Shown here piece by piece: positions 7,193 through 15,054 of a stretch of 57,472 nucleotides of DNA (position 1 is its first letter; each line of letters begins with the position of its first letter). This DNA is from Microcystis sp. T1-4 (GTDB lineage Bacteria > Cyanobacteriota > Cyanobacteriia > Cyanobacteriales > Microcystaceae), in contig NZ_CAIP01000415.1 of NCBI RefSeq assembly GCF_000297435.1, positions 1 through 57,472 on the forward strand, in the 5' to 3' direction. The notes beneath the pieces were generated by a model that saw only the letters and a program-made list of their open reading frames with translations, searched no databases and was not told where the DNA came from. The position numbers and the translations under genes were made by a program.

Positions 7193-8644
7193 ATGACTTC
7201 GATTCGTCAACTGCATCAACAACTCGTTAATAAAGAAAAAACAGCCGTCGAAATCGCCACAGAATTTCTCGCTCGCATCGAAGCGCTCGAACCACAAGTA
7301 AAAAGCTTTCTCCATTTAACCCCAGATTTAGCCCTCGCACAAGCCCGAAAAGTGGACGAGAAAATAGCTAGAGGTGAATCTCTGCATCTGTTGGCAGGTA
7401 TTCCCATTGCGCTAAAAGATAATCTCTGCACCAAGGGTATCCCCACCACCTGCGCTTCCCGGATTTTAGAGAATTTTGTCCCCCCCTACGAGTCCACCGT
7501 TACCCAAAAATTACGGGATTTAGGGGCAGTTATCGTCGGTAAAACCAATTTAGACGAGTTTGCCATGGGGAGTTCCACCGAAAACTCCGGTTATCACGTT
7601 ACTGCTAATCCTTGGGACTTATCCCGGGTGCCTGGAGGCTCTTCGGGGGGTTCGGCTGCGGCTGTGGCAGCTCAAGAATGTGTGGTGGCCCTAGGCTCGG
7701 ATACCGGTGGCTCAATTCGTCAACCGGCTTCATTTTGTGGCGTTGTCGGGCTAAAACCGACCTATGGCTTAGTTTCTCGCTTTGGTTTAGTGGCTTACGC
7801 TTCTTCTCTCGATCAGATCGGTCCCTTTGGTCGTACCGTAGAAGATGCGGCGATTTTATTACAAGCGATCGCAGGTTACGATCCCCAAGATTCTACCAGT
7901 CTCAATCTGCCGATTCCCGACTATAGCCAATTCCTGAAAACCAGTTTAAAAGGGCTAAAAATTGGCGTAATTAAGGAAACTTTCGGGGAAGGTTTGGATC
8001 AGGTGGTTGCTGAGGCAGTTAATCAAGCTTTAGCGCAGTTAAAGGCCCTCGGTGCCACAATTAAAGAGATTTCCTGTCCCCGTTTCCGTTACGGATTGCC
8101 CACCTACTACATTATCGCCCCCTCGGAAGCATCAGCGAATTTAGCCCGTTACGATGGGGTTAAATACGGTATTCGGGAAGATGCCGATAGTTTAATTGAT
8201 ATGTACACCAAGACTCGCGCCAAGGGTTTTGGTGCGGAAGTTAAGCGCCGGATTATGTTGGGAACCTATACCCTCTCGGCGGGTTATTATGATGCTTATT
8301 ACCTGAAAGCACAAAAGGTAAGGACTTTGATCAAAGAGGATTTTGATCGAGCTTTTCAATCGGTAGATGTGTTAGTTTCTCCCACTTCACCGACCACAGC
8401 TTTTAAAGCTGGGGAAAAAACCGCGGACCCTCTGAGTATGTATTTATCGGATTTAATGACAATTCCCGTCAATTTAGCCGGTTTACCCGGGTTAAGTCTT
8501 CCCTGCGGTTTTGATGGGCAAGGTTTGCCAATTGGTTTACAATTAGTCGGTAATGTGCTGCGCGAAGATCAGTTATTTCACGTCGCCCACGCCTACGAAC
8601 AATCCACCGATTGGCATAAACGTCAACCATCTTTTACAAATTGA
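7193..8644 (+). CDS. gatA: Glutamyl-tRNA(Gln) amidotransferase subunit A
   Basis: GatA is the glutaminase subunit of GatCAB, which converts misacylated Glu-tRNA(Gln) to Gln-tRNA(Gln); cyanobacteria lack a glutaminyl-tRNA synthetase and depend on it. The 483 residues show the amidase signature with the full Ser-cisSer-Lys triad: Lys75 in IALKDN, Ser150 in PGGSSGGSAAA and Ser174 in SDTGGSIRQPAS. Length and start fit the family. gatB and gatC are not in the window, as is common in cyanobacteria where these genes are scattered. Confidence 0.97.
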   Translation: MTSIRQLHQQLVNKEKTAVEIATEFLARIEALEPQVKSFLHLTPDLALAQARKVDEKIARGESLHLLAGIPIALKDNLCTKGIPTTCASRILENFVPPYESTVTQKLRDLGAVIVGKTNLDEFAMGSSTENSGYHVTANPWDLSRVPGGSSGGSAAAVAAQECVVALGSDTGGSIRQPASFCGVVGLKPTYGLVSRFGLVAYASSLDQIGPFGRTVEDAAILLQAIAGYDPQDSTSLNLPIPDYSQFLKTSLKGLKIGVIKETFGEGLDQVVAEAVNQALAQLKALGATIKEISCPRFRYGLPTYYIIAPSEASANLARYDGVKYGIREDADSLIDMYTKTRAKGFGAEVKRRIMLGTYTLSAGYYDAYYLKAQKVRTLIKEDFDRAFQSVDVLVSPTSPTTAFKAGEKTADPLSMYLSDLMTIPVNLAGLPGLSLPCGFDGQGLPIGLQLVGNVLREDQLFHVAHAYEQSTDWHKRQPSFTN

Positions 8645-8793
8645 TACAATTGCCGGTGGCTATCTCTTAATTGGGGACAAGTTACCGAAAAAGCTGTTAC
8701 TTCGTCATCCCAATTGCTCAAAAACAGGAGCTTCCTGAAGAACACAATAAAAAACTGCTGCTAAACTGGAGGCCTCTTTTTGAGTTTAATTGC

Positions 8794-9600
8794 GTGAAAA
8801 CTGACAGTATTTTCTATCAACTCTTACAAAGATTTCCCGCTTGTTTCTTTGATTTGTTGAACCTTCCCCCCGAAACCGCCAATTCTTATCAATTCTCCTC
8901 GGTGGAAGTTAAACAATTATCCTTTCGTCTCGATGGAGTCTTTTTGCCTGATACACCCAATCAGCCTATCTATTTCCTAGAAGTACAATTTCAGAAAGAT
9001 AATAGGTTTTATTCTCGTTTCTTTAGTGAAATCTTCCTCTATCTCCACCAAACGGACTTAAGCAACAACTGGCAGGGAGTAGTTATTTATCCTCGGCGTT
9101 CAGTGGAAAGCGTAGAGACGGCTCGTTATGGGGAGTTAATCAACTCAGGCAGGATTTTACGTTTTTATCTCGAGGAATTAAGAGAAGGGGAATCCCTGGG
9201 AATATCGATGTTACAATTAATTATAGCACCAACCGCCAGAGCGATCGAGCAGGGAAAACAATTAATTCCACGGATTAGAGAAGAATTGCCTAATCTCAAA
9301 CAACAGCAAGAACTTTTAGAATTGATAGAGACAATCCTGGTTTATAAGTTACCCCAAGTCAGTATAAAGGAGATAGAAGCGATGTTTAGTTTAAGTGATT
9401 TAAAACAAACTAAAGTGTATCAGGAAGCTTTAGAGGAAGGTAGAGAGGAAGGTAGAGAGGAAGGCCGACAAGAAGGCGAATTAGCGGCAAAATTAGCCTC
9501 TATTCCTCGTTTATTGGCCTTAGGATTAAACTTGGAACAGATAGCACAAGCTTTAGAATTAGAGATTGAACAGGTTAGACAAGCAACTCAAAGGGAATAG
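8794..9600 (+). CDS. DUF2887 / Rpn-family PD-(D/E)XK nuclease-like protein
   Basis: The protein starts MKTDSIFYQLLQRFP if the GTG at 8794 is used, giving 268 residues; this is the usual start of the DUF2887 family, whereas the longer frame from 8671 adds an unlikely 41-residue leader. The nuclease-like core shows FRLDGVFLP and YFLEVQFQKDNRFYSRFFSE, i.e. a D...EXQ pattern related to PD-(D/E)XK nucleases and the Rpn recombination-promoting proteins. Near the C-terminus is an EEGREEGREEGRQEGE run encoded by an in-frame DNA repeat, then a helical segment. These proteins are highly multiplied in cyanobacteria; the biological role is unsettled. Confidence 0.82.
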   Translation: MKTDSIFYQLLQRFPACFFDLLNLPPETANSYQFSSVEVKQLSFRLDGVFLPDTPNQPIYFLEVQFQKDNRFYSRFFSEIFLYLHQTDLSNNWQGVVIYPRRSVESVETARYGELINSGRILRFYLEELREGESLGISMLQLIIAPTARAIEQGKQLIPRIREELPNLKQQQELLELIETILVYKLPQVSIKEIEAMFSLSDLKQTKVYQEALEEGREEGREEGRQEGELAAKLASIPRLLALGLNLEQIAQALELEIEQVRQATQRE

Positions 9601-9674
9601 GAAAAGTTCAAACTTTGATAAATTAATATAATTGCTGGTGGCTATCTTTTGCCGGTAGCTATCAAGTAAATCGA

Positions 9675-9737
9675 AGAATAAAGTAGGTTGGGCCGAACGA
9701 TAGTGAAACCCAACACTTAAGTAATTGGGTTGGGTTT
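9675..9737. repeat. Cyanobacterial GTAGGTTGGG/CCCAAC hairpin repeat
   Basis: A short stretch with GTAGGTTGGGCCGAACG and then AACCCAACAC, followed by a second GGGTTGGGTTTAG. It resembles the core of the 122-bp repeats at 5027 and 30491 and can fold into a stem-loop. It lies just downstream of the HepT gene. Confidence 0.5.
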
Positions 9738-9739
9738 AG

Positions 9740-10075
9740 TCAAATAAATTCCTGTAAAATAGCTTCGATTTGTCCTTTTAGAGGAGGAATATCATTTTCA
9801 ACAATATCCCAAATAATCTCTAGATTAATACGAAAATATTCATGAATAGTTAAGTTTCTTAGATCGCTGGCATCTCGCCAAGGAACTTCGGGATATCTTG
9901 CTTTAAATTCTTGAGAAGTTGCTCTAGCTGCTTCACCAATAATTTGTAAATGATAGACAATCCAAGTTTGAATTAATTCTTGTTGTTCAAACACGGTTTT
10001 TCCCTGTCGAGCATACTTTTCTACACGCTCAATTGCTTCTAAAATATCCCGCAAGCGTTCGCTATCATCTCTCAT
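9740..10075 (-). CDS. hepT: HepT-like (DUF86) toxin
   Basis: A 111-residue all-helical HEPN-family protein. The RX4HXY motif is intact as RNLTIHEY, the site where HepT proteins act as RNases or are AMPylated by their partner. Downstream of and overlapping its partner: the ATG of this gene overlaps the stop codon of the nucleotidyltransferase gene by four bases, a translational coupling seen in MntA/HepT pairs. Activity in this host is inferred. Confidence 0.9.
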   Translation of the reverse strand: MRDDSERLRDILEAIERVEKYARQGKTVFEQQELIQTWIVYHLQIIGEAARATSQEFKARYPEVPWRDASDLRNLTIHEYFRINLEIIWDIVENDIPPLKGQIEAILQEFI

Positions 10076-10365
10076 AGTGGTATTGCTTCTTTAAGTACCC
10101 GCTCTCTGATTCTATCTTTAAGTCCCTGTTCGGTAACAATATCAACTTTGCAGCCTAACAAGTCTTCCAGTTCTCGAATTAACGGCAAAGGAAACCAGGG
10201 ACTCCGACGTTCGCTACAATAATCAATTAATAAATCAATATCGCTTTTTTCGTCAGCTTCTCCCCGTGCAACAGAACCAAAGATTCGCACGTTATTTGCG
10301 CCGTGTTTAGCGGCAATAGCAATGATTTTTTCCCGTTTGTTTTTGAGTAATTCGTCAATTTTCAT
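10072..10365 (-). CDS. mntA: MntA-type nucleotidyltransferase antitoxin
   Basis: The 97-residue minimal nucleotidyltransferase has the GSX10DXD motif as GSVARGEADEKSDID. In known pairs the enzyme transfers AMP to a tyrosine of the HepT toxin and so silences it. It is the first gene of a two-gene operon with the HepT gene, which overlaps it by four bases. Two further MntA genes are at 22133 and 22898. Confidence 0.9.
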   Translation of the reverse strand: MKIDELLKNKREKIIAIAAKHGANNVRIFGSVARGEADEKSDIDLLIDYCSERRSPWFPLPLIRELEDLLGCKVDIVTEQGLKDRIRERVLKEAIPL

Positions 10366-10477
10366 GATCTACTTAGTTGGCGGTAAATTTTGTCGAAAAA
10401 AGCTTCCTTGTACCGATTCTTGGGGTGGGGGTTTAGTTTGTTTCTCACTCTTTATCTAGGGTTGGCTGAATAATCGA

Positions 10478-10493
10478 CCCGCCTAGCGGCGGG
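10478..10493. other. Hairpin 44 bases downstream of the kinase-FGE gene
   Basis: CCCGCC (10478-10483) and GGCGGG (10488-10493) form a perfect 6-bp stem with a 4-base loop. Between it and the stop codon at 10537 lies a purine-rich run on the plus strand (pyrimidine-rich on the coding strand). There is no T-tract after the hairpin in the gene's direction, so it is not a good intrinsic terminator. Small 4-base-loop hairpins just behind the variable region are a known feature of diversity-generating retroelement targets. Confidence 0.55.
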
Positions 10494-10536
10494 AAAAAGA
10501 GAAAAAGGGTAAAAAGGGAAAAAAAGGGAAAAAGGG

Positions 10537-12180
10537 TTACAGAGTCCTCCCGAATACGCAGACTACCCGAAAACCGTTACGGAAGTCGCGGTTGACGCGG
10601 CGGGAGTTGTCGTAGCGAACCGCGGAACGGCAGCCATAAGGATCGTTGCACCAGGAACCGCCGCGCAGACACTTGGGATGAGAACGATTATCATTATTGA
10701 TAGTCCACGCAGATCCATCCTTTGGCGCTCCGATATAGTTATCGTGCCAATCGTCTTCGCACCATTCCGAAACATTGCCAATCATGTCATACAGTCCCCA
10801 AGCATTGGGTTTTTTCTGTCCCACAGGATGAGTTTTACTCTGAGAATTTGCGCTATACCAAGCGTCATCTCCTAACTGACTACCATCATCACCGAAATAA
10901 TAGCGAGTAGTAGTCCCCGCACGACAAGCATATTCCCATTCCGCTTCTGTGGGGAGGCGATAGGTTTTCCCGGTTATTTGACTCAATTTCTGGCAAAAAG
11001 CTTGAGCATCGTTCCAACTAACCTTTTCTACCGGATTTTGCGGATTATTTTTCAACCAAGAGTTGTTTTTAAAATGAGAGGGATTGATTCCCATTACTGC
11101 TTCATATTGCGCCTGAGTAATTGGATATTTCCCGATCGCAAAACTGTTGACTTTAACCTGGTGTGGAGGCTTTTCATAATCACTATCAGGAGAACCCATG
11201 AGAAATTGACCTGCTGGTAAGCTCACCATCTCCAGTGTGACTCGATTGGGTAGTTTTTCGGTAAATGGAGTAGGTGAAGCAATTAGGGGTATTGGTGAAA
11301 CAGGCTTTTTGACTGCTGCCGGTGCTGGTGGAGGTGACGGGGGAGAAGTCCATCCCACAGGTTGTAAGGCATTTAAAACCTGTTGTGCTGTCCATCTTTG
11401 TTTTCTATCTTTTTGCAAACACCCTTCAATAATCGGTTTAAACTCTTTCGGTAAACTGGGGATTTGTAGCTCACAATTCATCACCTTTGCCATTAACTGG
11501 TGAATATCATTATTAAACTTATAGGGAAGTTGATTAGTGGTCATTTCGATTAACATAATACCTAATGACCACAGATCCCAAGCTGATGAAATATCCCCCC
11601 TAAAGGCTTCGGGAGGCATATAAATAATTGTACCGCTATTGTGGACGGTTTGAGTGTGGCTTTTGTTATTTAAAGTTCTAATTAAGCCAAAATCTGCTAA
11701 CTTGTATTGTTGATTAACCTTGAGGATATTACCCGGTTTTAAATCTCGATGGACTTTATTTTGTCCATGAAGATAATTTAAACCTTGGGCGACTTGAGCA
11801 GTAATATTTTTAATCTCACTTGATGACAAACCGCCTTTGGTGATGTGATTTTCTAGGCTACCCTGTGCCAATTCCATCACTAAATAAAGCATCTCTGTAT
11901 TGAGAAAAGTAAATTCCCCCACTGAATAAGCCTTAATTAAATTAGAATGTTCTAACTTTCTGGCATTTGTTAATTCAATTAATTTATCATCGCTACTTTC
12001 GGGGATAACTTTAATAGCAACTTCTTGGACTGATGTATTTCTGACCATTTCACTAGCATGAAATACACCCCCAAAACCACCCGCACCGAGAAAATTATTA
12101 AGACGATAGGGGCCTATTTGTTGCCCTTCTAACATCCTCATCATTTGGTCTAGCATAATAATAACTCCTGAATTAGCCAA
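10537..12180 (-). CDS. Ser/Thr protein kinase fused to an FGE-type (formylglycine-generating enzyme) domain
   Basis: Residues about 25-275 are a Hanks-type kinase with every key element: GAGGFGGVF (Gly loop), Lys57 in VAIK, HRDLKPGN at 144-151, DFG at 163-165 and a MPPE activation segment. A Pro/Ala-rich linker (275-305) leads to an FGE/SUMF1 domain from about 315 (LPAGQFLMGSPDSDYEKPPHQV, YRLPTEAEWEYACRAGT, GNVSEWCEDDW, LRGGSW) that has the C-type-lectin-like fold. The last 35 residues are encoded in a GC-rich stretch whose 25 codons at 10576-10650 end in C or T in 24 cases, the appearance of a diversity-generating retroelement variable region. There is no signal peptide or membrane span. The start may be the internal Met10. 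Confidence 0.9.
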   Translation of the reverse strand: MANSGVIIMLDQMMRMLEGQQIGPYRLNNFLGAGGFGGVFHASEMVRNTSVQEVAIKVIPESSDDKLIELTNARKLEHSNLIKAYSVGEFTFLNTEMLYLVMELAQGSLENHITKGGLSSSEIKNITAQVAQGLNYLHGQNKVHRDLKPGNILKVNQQYKLADFGLIRTLNNKSHTQTVHNSGTIIYMPPEAFRGDISSAWDLWSLGIMLIEMTTNQLPYKFNNDIHQLMAKVMNCELQIPSLPKEFKPIIEGCLQKDRKQRWTAQQVLNALQPVGWTSPPSPPPAPAAVKKPVSPIPLIASPTPFTEKLPNRVTLEMVSLPAGQFLMGSPDSDYEKPPHQVKVNSFAIGKYPITQAQYEAVMGINPSHFKNNSWLKNNPQNPVEKVSWNDAQAFCQKLSQITGKTYRLPTEAEWEYACRAGTTTRYYFGDDGSQLGDDAWYSANSQSKTHPVGQKKPNAWGLYDMIGNVSEWCEDDWHDNYIGAPKDGSAWTINNDNRSHPKCLRGGSWCNDPYGCRSAVRYDNSRRVNRDFRNGFRVVCVFGRTL

Positions 12181-12227
12181 TTTTTACGTTGTGTAACTAT
12201 CCTATTAAGTCAGTGGTTTTAACGAAG

Positions 12228-12293
12228 GCAAAGGGCAAATGGCAAAAGGCAAAAGGAGCAATAGATAATCAGTTTTTAATAACCAGATTTAGT
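12228..12293. repeat. GGCAAAAGGC-type dispersed repeat, copy 1
   Basis: A purine-rich GGCAAAAGGCAAAAGGAGCA run followed by AATAATCAG, TTTAATAAC and GATTTAGT blocks. The same order of blocks occurs at 50747-50807. A dispersed non-coding repeat. Confidence 0.65.
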
Positions 12294-12305
12294 CTCACCC
12301 ATCAG

Positions 12306-13994
12306 TTAACGATTTTTAAAAGCTTCGATCGCTGCTGGCAAAGTATAGTAAATTCTCTCCTCGCTGATTTTATCTAACAAGCGAGAGCGTTGCAATTGTA
12401 AGTACAGATCGTGTTTAACCCTAGCGAGGACAAAAACTATACCCTGTCTTGATAATTCTGCCCCTAGTTCCTCAAGAATCTCCACGGCTGTACTATCCAA
12501 TTCCCCAAGGGCCTCCGTATTCAAGACAAACCATTCTACCGGTTTTGTCTCCCGGGCAATGGCGCTGAGGGCGCGACGTTTAAAGTCGGCCGCATTAGCA
12601 AAAAATAAGGGGGCATCGTAACGATAGATAACTAACCCCGGTATTGTTTGCGCTTCCGGCCAATCCTGAAGCGCGTGTAAACCCATCACGCCCGGTACTC
12701 TACCCAAAACGGCATCATCGGGTCGAGTAATGCGGGCCAATAAATCGATAACCGAGAGACCGATAGCGATAGCAACCCCGCTTAAAATCCCCGTGGTTAG
12801 CACCCCCACCATGGTCAGGACAGCGAGATTAAACTCACTATTGCGAAAGCTTTTTAGTCGTTTAGCACCGGCAATATCCACCAGTTTACAGGCCGCATAA
12901 ATCACCAGCGCACCCAAAGCGGCCTTGGGAAAGAGTGCCAGTATCGGACCGAGCAGGAAAATGACCGCCACCACCACCACTGCCACCACCAAGGAGTAAA
13001 GCTGACTTTGACTGCCCACGGAATCGCCCACCGCGGTGCGACTGGCACTGCTGCTGATGGGAAATCCCTGACAAAAACCCGCCGCTAGATTCCCCAGTCC
13101 CAGGGCCAAAAATTCTTGATTGGCATCGATTTCTTGGTTATGGCGTGCGGCGAAGGCTCTGGCGGTCAGGACGTTATCGGAATAGCCCACCAGGGCAATG
13201 CCGACGGCTGCGGTTACTAGGGGTAGTAATTGGGAAAAATCGAGGGTTGGTAAGCCAAAATTGGGCAAAGTCTTGCTAATTTTCCCCACTACTGCCACCC
13301 CCTCTCCATCGAGATGGAGGGTGGCGACGGCGAGGGTTCCCAGTAAAACCGCCAGCAAGGAACCAGGTGCTTTGGGAAAATATTTTTCGATGAGAAATAG
13401 GAATAGTAGCAGCAATAGAGCTAGGCTAAGGGTTGGCCAGTGCCATTGGTTTATTCCCTGAAAAAAAGCTAAAATTTCTTTAAAAACCGTATTTTCACGG
13501 ATTGACAAACCGCTAATTTTACCCAGTTGTCCCGCAATCATGATCACCGCCACTCCCGCCATATAACCGATTAGGATCGGTTTGGAGAGTAAATTAGCTA
13601 GAAATCCCAAGCGGGCGATATAACCAACTAAACAGATTAAACCGACCATTAGGGCTAAAAAAGCCGCTAAACTGCCGTAATTTTCTCCTTGAAGGCTCAC
13701 CATAGGTGCGATCGCTGCCGCCGTCATCACTGCCGTGGTCGATTCCGGTCCGAGGGATAGTTGCGATGAGGATCCGAAAAGGGCGTAAACTAGGGCGGCC
13801 GGCACGAGAGTCCACAATCCCACCACGGGATCGACCCCGGCTAGGTCGCCGTAGGCCATACACTGGGGAATAGCGTAGGCCGCCACGGTGACACCGGCGA
13901 GGATATCTCTCCCCAGCCACTGCCATTGATAGGAGCGCAGGTTTTTTAGCCCCGGTAAATCAGGAAAATCGACTCGTCGGGAGTTTTTACTCAT
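12306..13994 (-). CDS. SulP-family anion transporter with STAS domain
   Basis: A 562-residue inner-membrane protein with 10 or more hydrophobic spans (AGVTVAAYAIPQCMAYGDLAGVDPVVGLW is the SulP signature region) and a C-terminal cytoplasmic STAS domain from about residue 430 (VIYRYDAPLFFANAADFKRR, NTEALGELDSTAVEILEELG). SulP proteins carry sulfate or, in the BicA branch, bicarbonate with sodium. The N-terminal sequence differs from the BicA proteins that I remember, so sulfate or another oxyanion is the safer guess, but the substrate cannot be read from sequence. Single gene, no STAS-regulating partner adjacent. Confidence 0.88.
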   Translation of the reverse strand: MSKNSRRVDFPDLPGLKNLRSYQWQWLGRDILAGVTVAAYAIPQCMAYGDLAGVDPVVGLWTLVPAALVYALFGSSSQLSLGPESTTAVMTAAAIAPMVSLQGENYGSLAAFLALMVGLICLVGYIARLGFLANLLSKPILIGYMAGVAVIMIAGQLGKISGLSIRENTVFKEILAFFQGINQWHWPTLSLALLLLLFLFLIEKYFPKAPGSLLAVLLGTLAVATLHLDGEGVAVVGKISKTLPNFGLPTLDFSQLLPLVTAAVGIALVGYSDNVLTARAFAARHNQEIDANQEFLALGLGNLAAGFCQGFPISSSASRTAVGDSVGSQSQLYSLVVAVVVVAVIFLLGPILALFPKAALGALVIYAACKLVDIAGAKRLKSFRNSEFNLAVLTMVGVLTTGILSGVAIAIGLSVIDLLARITRPDDAVLGRVPGVMGLHALQDWPEAQTIPGLVIYRYDAPLFFANAADFKRRALSAIARETKPVEWFVLNTEALGELDSTAVEILEELGAELSRQGIVFVLARVKHDLYLQLQRSRLLDKISEERIYYTLPAAIEAFKNR

Positions 13995-14122
13995 ATTTTC
14001 TCTGTCAACGGCGACCTAACCTAATTTTAACGGAAGAATTAGCTAGGAAAAGCCTTGAGGCTGAGATATTTTTTGTCAGCAGGATAATTATACCATTTTA
14101 GCCGCAATTTTAGTTAAACTGG

Positions 14123-14806
14123 CTAAATATACTCGGAAATATCCTCTTGACAATCATCAGCTAAGTATGATAGAGCGCGGAAGCGTAAACCGACTAATTG
14201 CTCGTAGAGAGGATTTAACTTGCACAGGGGCGGAATATGCACTAATTTATGACCAAACAGCACGATATCGCGTTCAAAAGGACATTGAGGTGGGACCATT
14301 TTGCAGATAAACCGGGCCAAACGCGGATCGTGCATTTCTACCCCATCTAACCAGTCTTTGAGGGGATGCAGCAGATCCGGGTGGGGATGTTCGGCACTGA
14401 TAAACTCGGATTTATTCGCTTCTGTGGTAATTTCGGGAATTTCACAGATAGTATGTTCTAAAGCTGACAGGGCCTCGATTTCTAACCCGAAAGCATCCCG
14501 ATAACTACGCAGTAATGCCGCTTCTGCGGGGGAATAAATGCCATCGGCGATCGCTACCATGACCGCCGTGCGGAGGAAGTTTTCTGATATTTTGGGGTCA
14601 TGACCGAAACTTGCGGCCAATTCTTCGGGACTAATCGACTGATAGAGAACGTGGTTGTCATCTAATTCTAATTCGTGAGCGAAACGGGCGATCGATTCCT
14701 GTTCGCTGGTGCTATAATCCCCATCAGACCAGGCAATTGTCAGTAATCCCCGTAACCAGTCCCTAACTTGTTCGTTAGTGTAGCGGTATTGAACAGAGCT
14801 AACCAT
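14123..14806 (-). CDS. Mo-dependent nitrogenase C-terminal (Mo-nitro_C) domain protein with TerB-like N-terminus
   Basis: Residues 1-120 form a TerB-like helical bundle with two acidic loops (IAWSDGDYSTSEQE and VAIADGIYSPAEA). Residues about 145-227 are the Mo-nitro_C domain: LKDWLDGVEMHDPRLARFICKM, CPFERDIVLFGHKLVHIPPLCKLNPLYEQLVGLRFRALSYLADDC. The domain name comes from its occurrence beside nitrogenase genes, but the protein is widespread in cyanobacteria that do not fix nitrogen. The function is unknown. No nif genes are visible in the window. Confidence 0.88.
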   Translation of the reverse strand: MVSSVQYRYTNEQVRDWLRGLLTIAWSDGDYSTSEQESIARFAHELELDDNHVLYQSISPEELAASFGHDPKISENFLRTAVMVAIADGIYSPAEAALLRSYRDAFGLEIEALSALEHTICEIPEITTEANKSEFISAEHPHPDLLHPLKDWLDGVEMHDPRLARFICKMVPPQCPFERDIVLFGHKLVHIPPLCKLNPLYEQLVGLRFRALSYLADDCQEDISEYI

Positions 14807-15054
14807 AGGTATGTATGTATTGCTAAAACTGATTTCTAGTTTCTCAATTCCATTCTACCGATCGCTTCTGGATTCTAGTGGCTCCTGTTCACATCATGTA
14901 ACTATAGCCAATAACCCCATGGTCAACTAGGAAGTTTTCGGTTTTCAGCGGGCATAATCGGGCAATTTTCGCCTCCAGGAGCAGGGGTAAGGGTTGCTGC
15001 TTCTTGCTCCTTCCCCACCCGCATCAGTCCTGATAAAAAGGCGGATTGCTGGGA

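Noticed and set aside
10478..10493. Intrinsic terminator of the kinase-FGE gene
   Set aside because: No T-tract follows the hairpin in the gene's direction; the pyrimidine run lies before it.
10537..12180. Reverse transcriptase or template repeat beside the kinase-FGE gene
   Set aside because: No frame with RT motifs and no second copy of the variable region is in the window; a remote location is required.
12306..13994. Naming the SulP transporter bicA
   Set aside because: Its N-terminal region does not resemble the BicA sequences that I know, and the substrate cannot be inferred from the fold.
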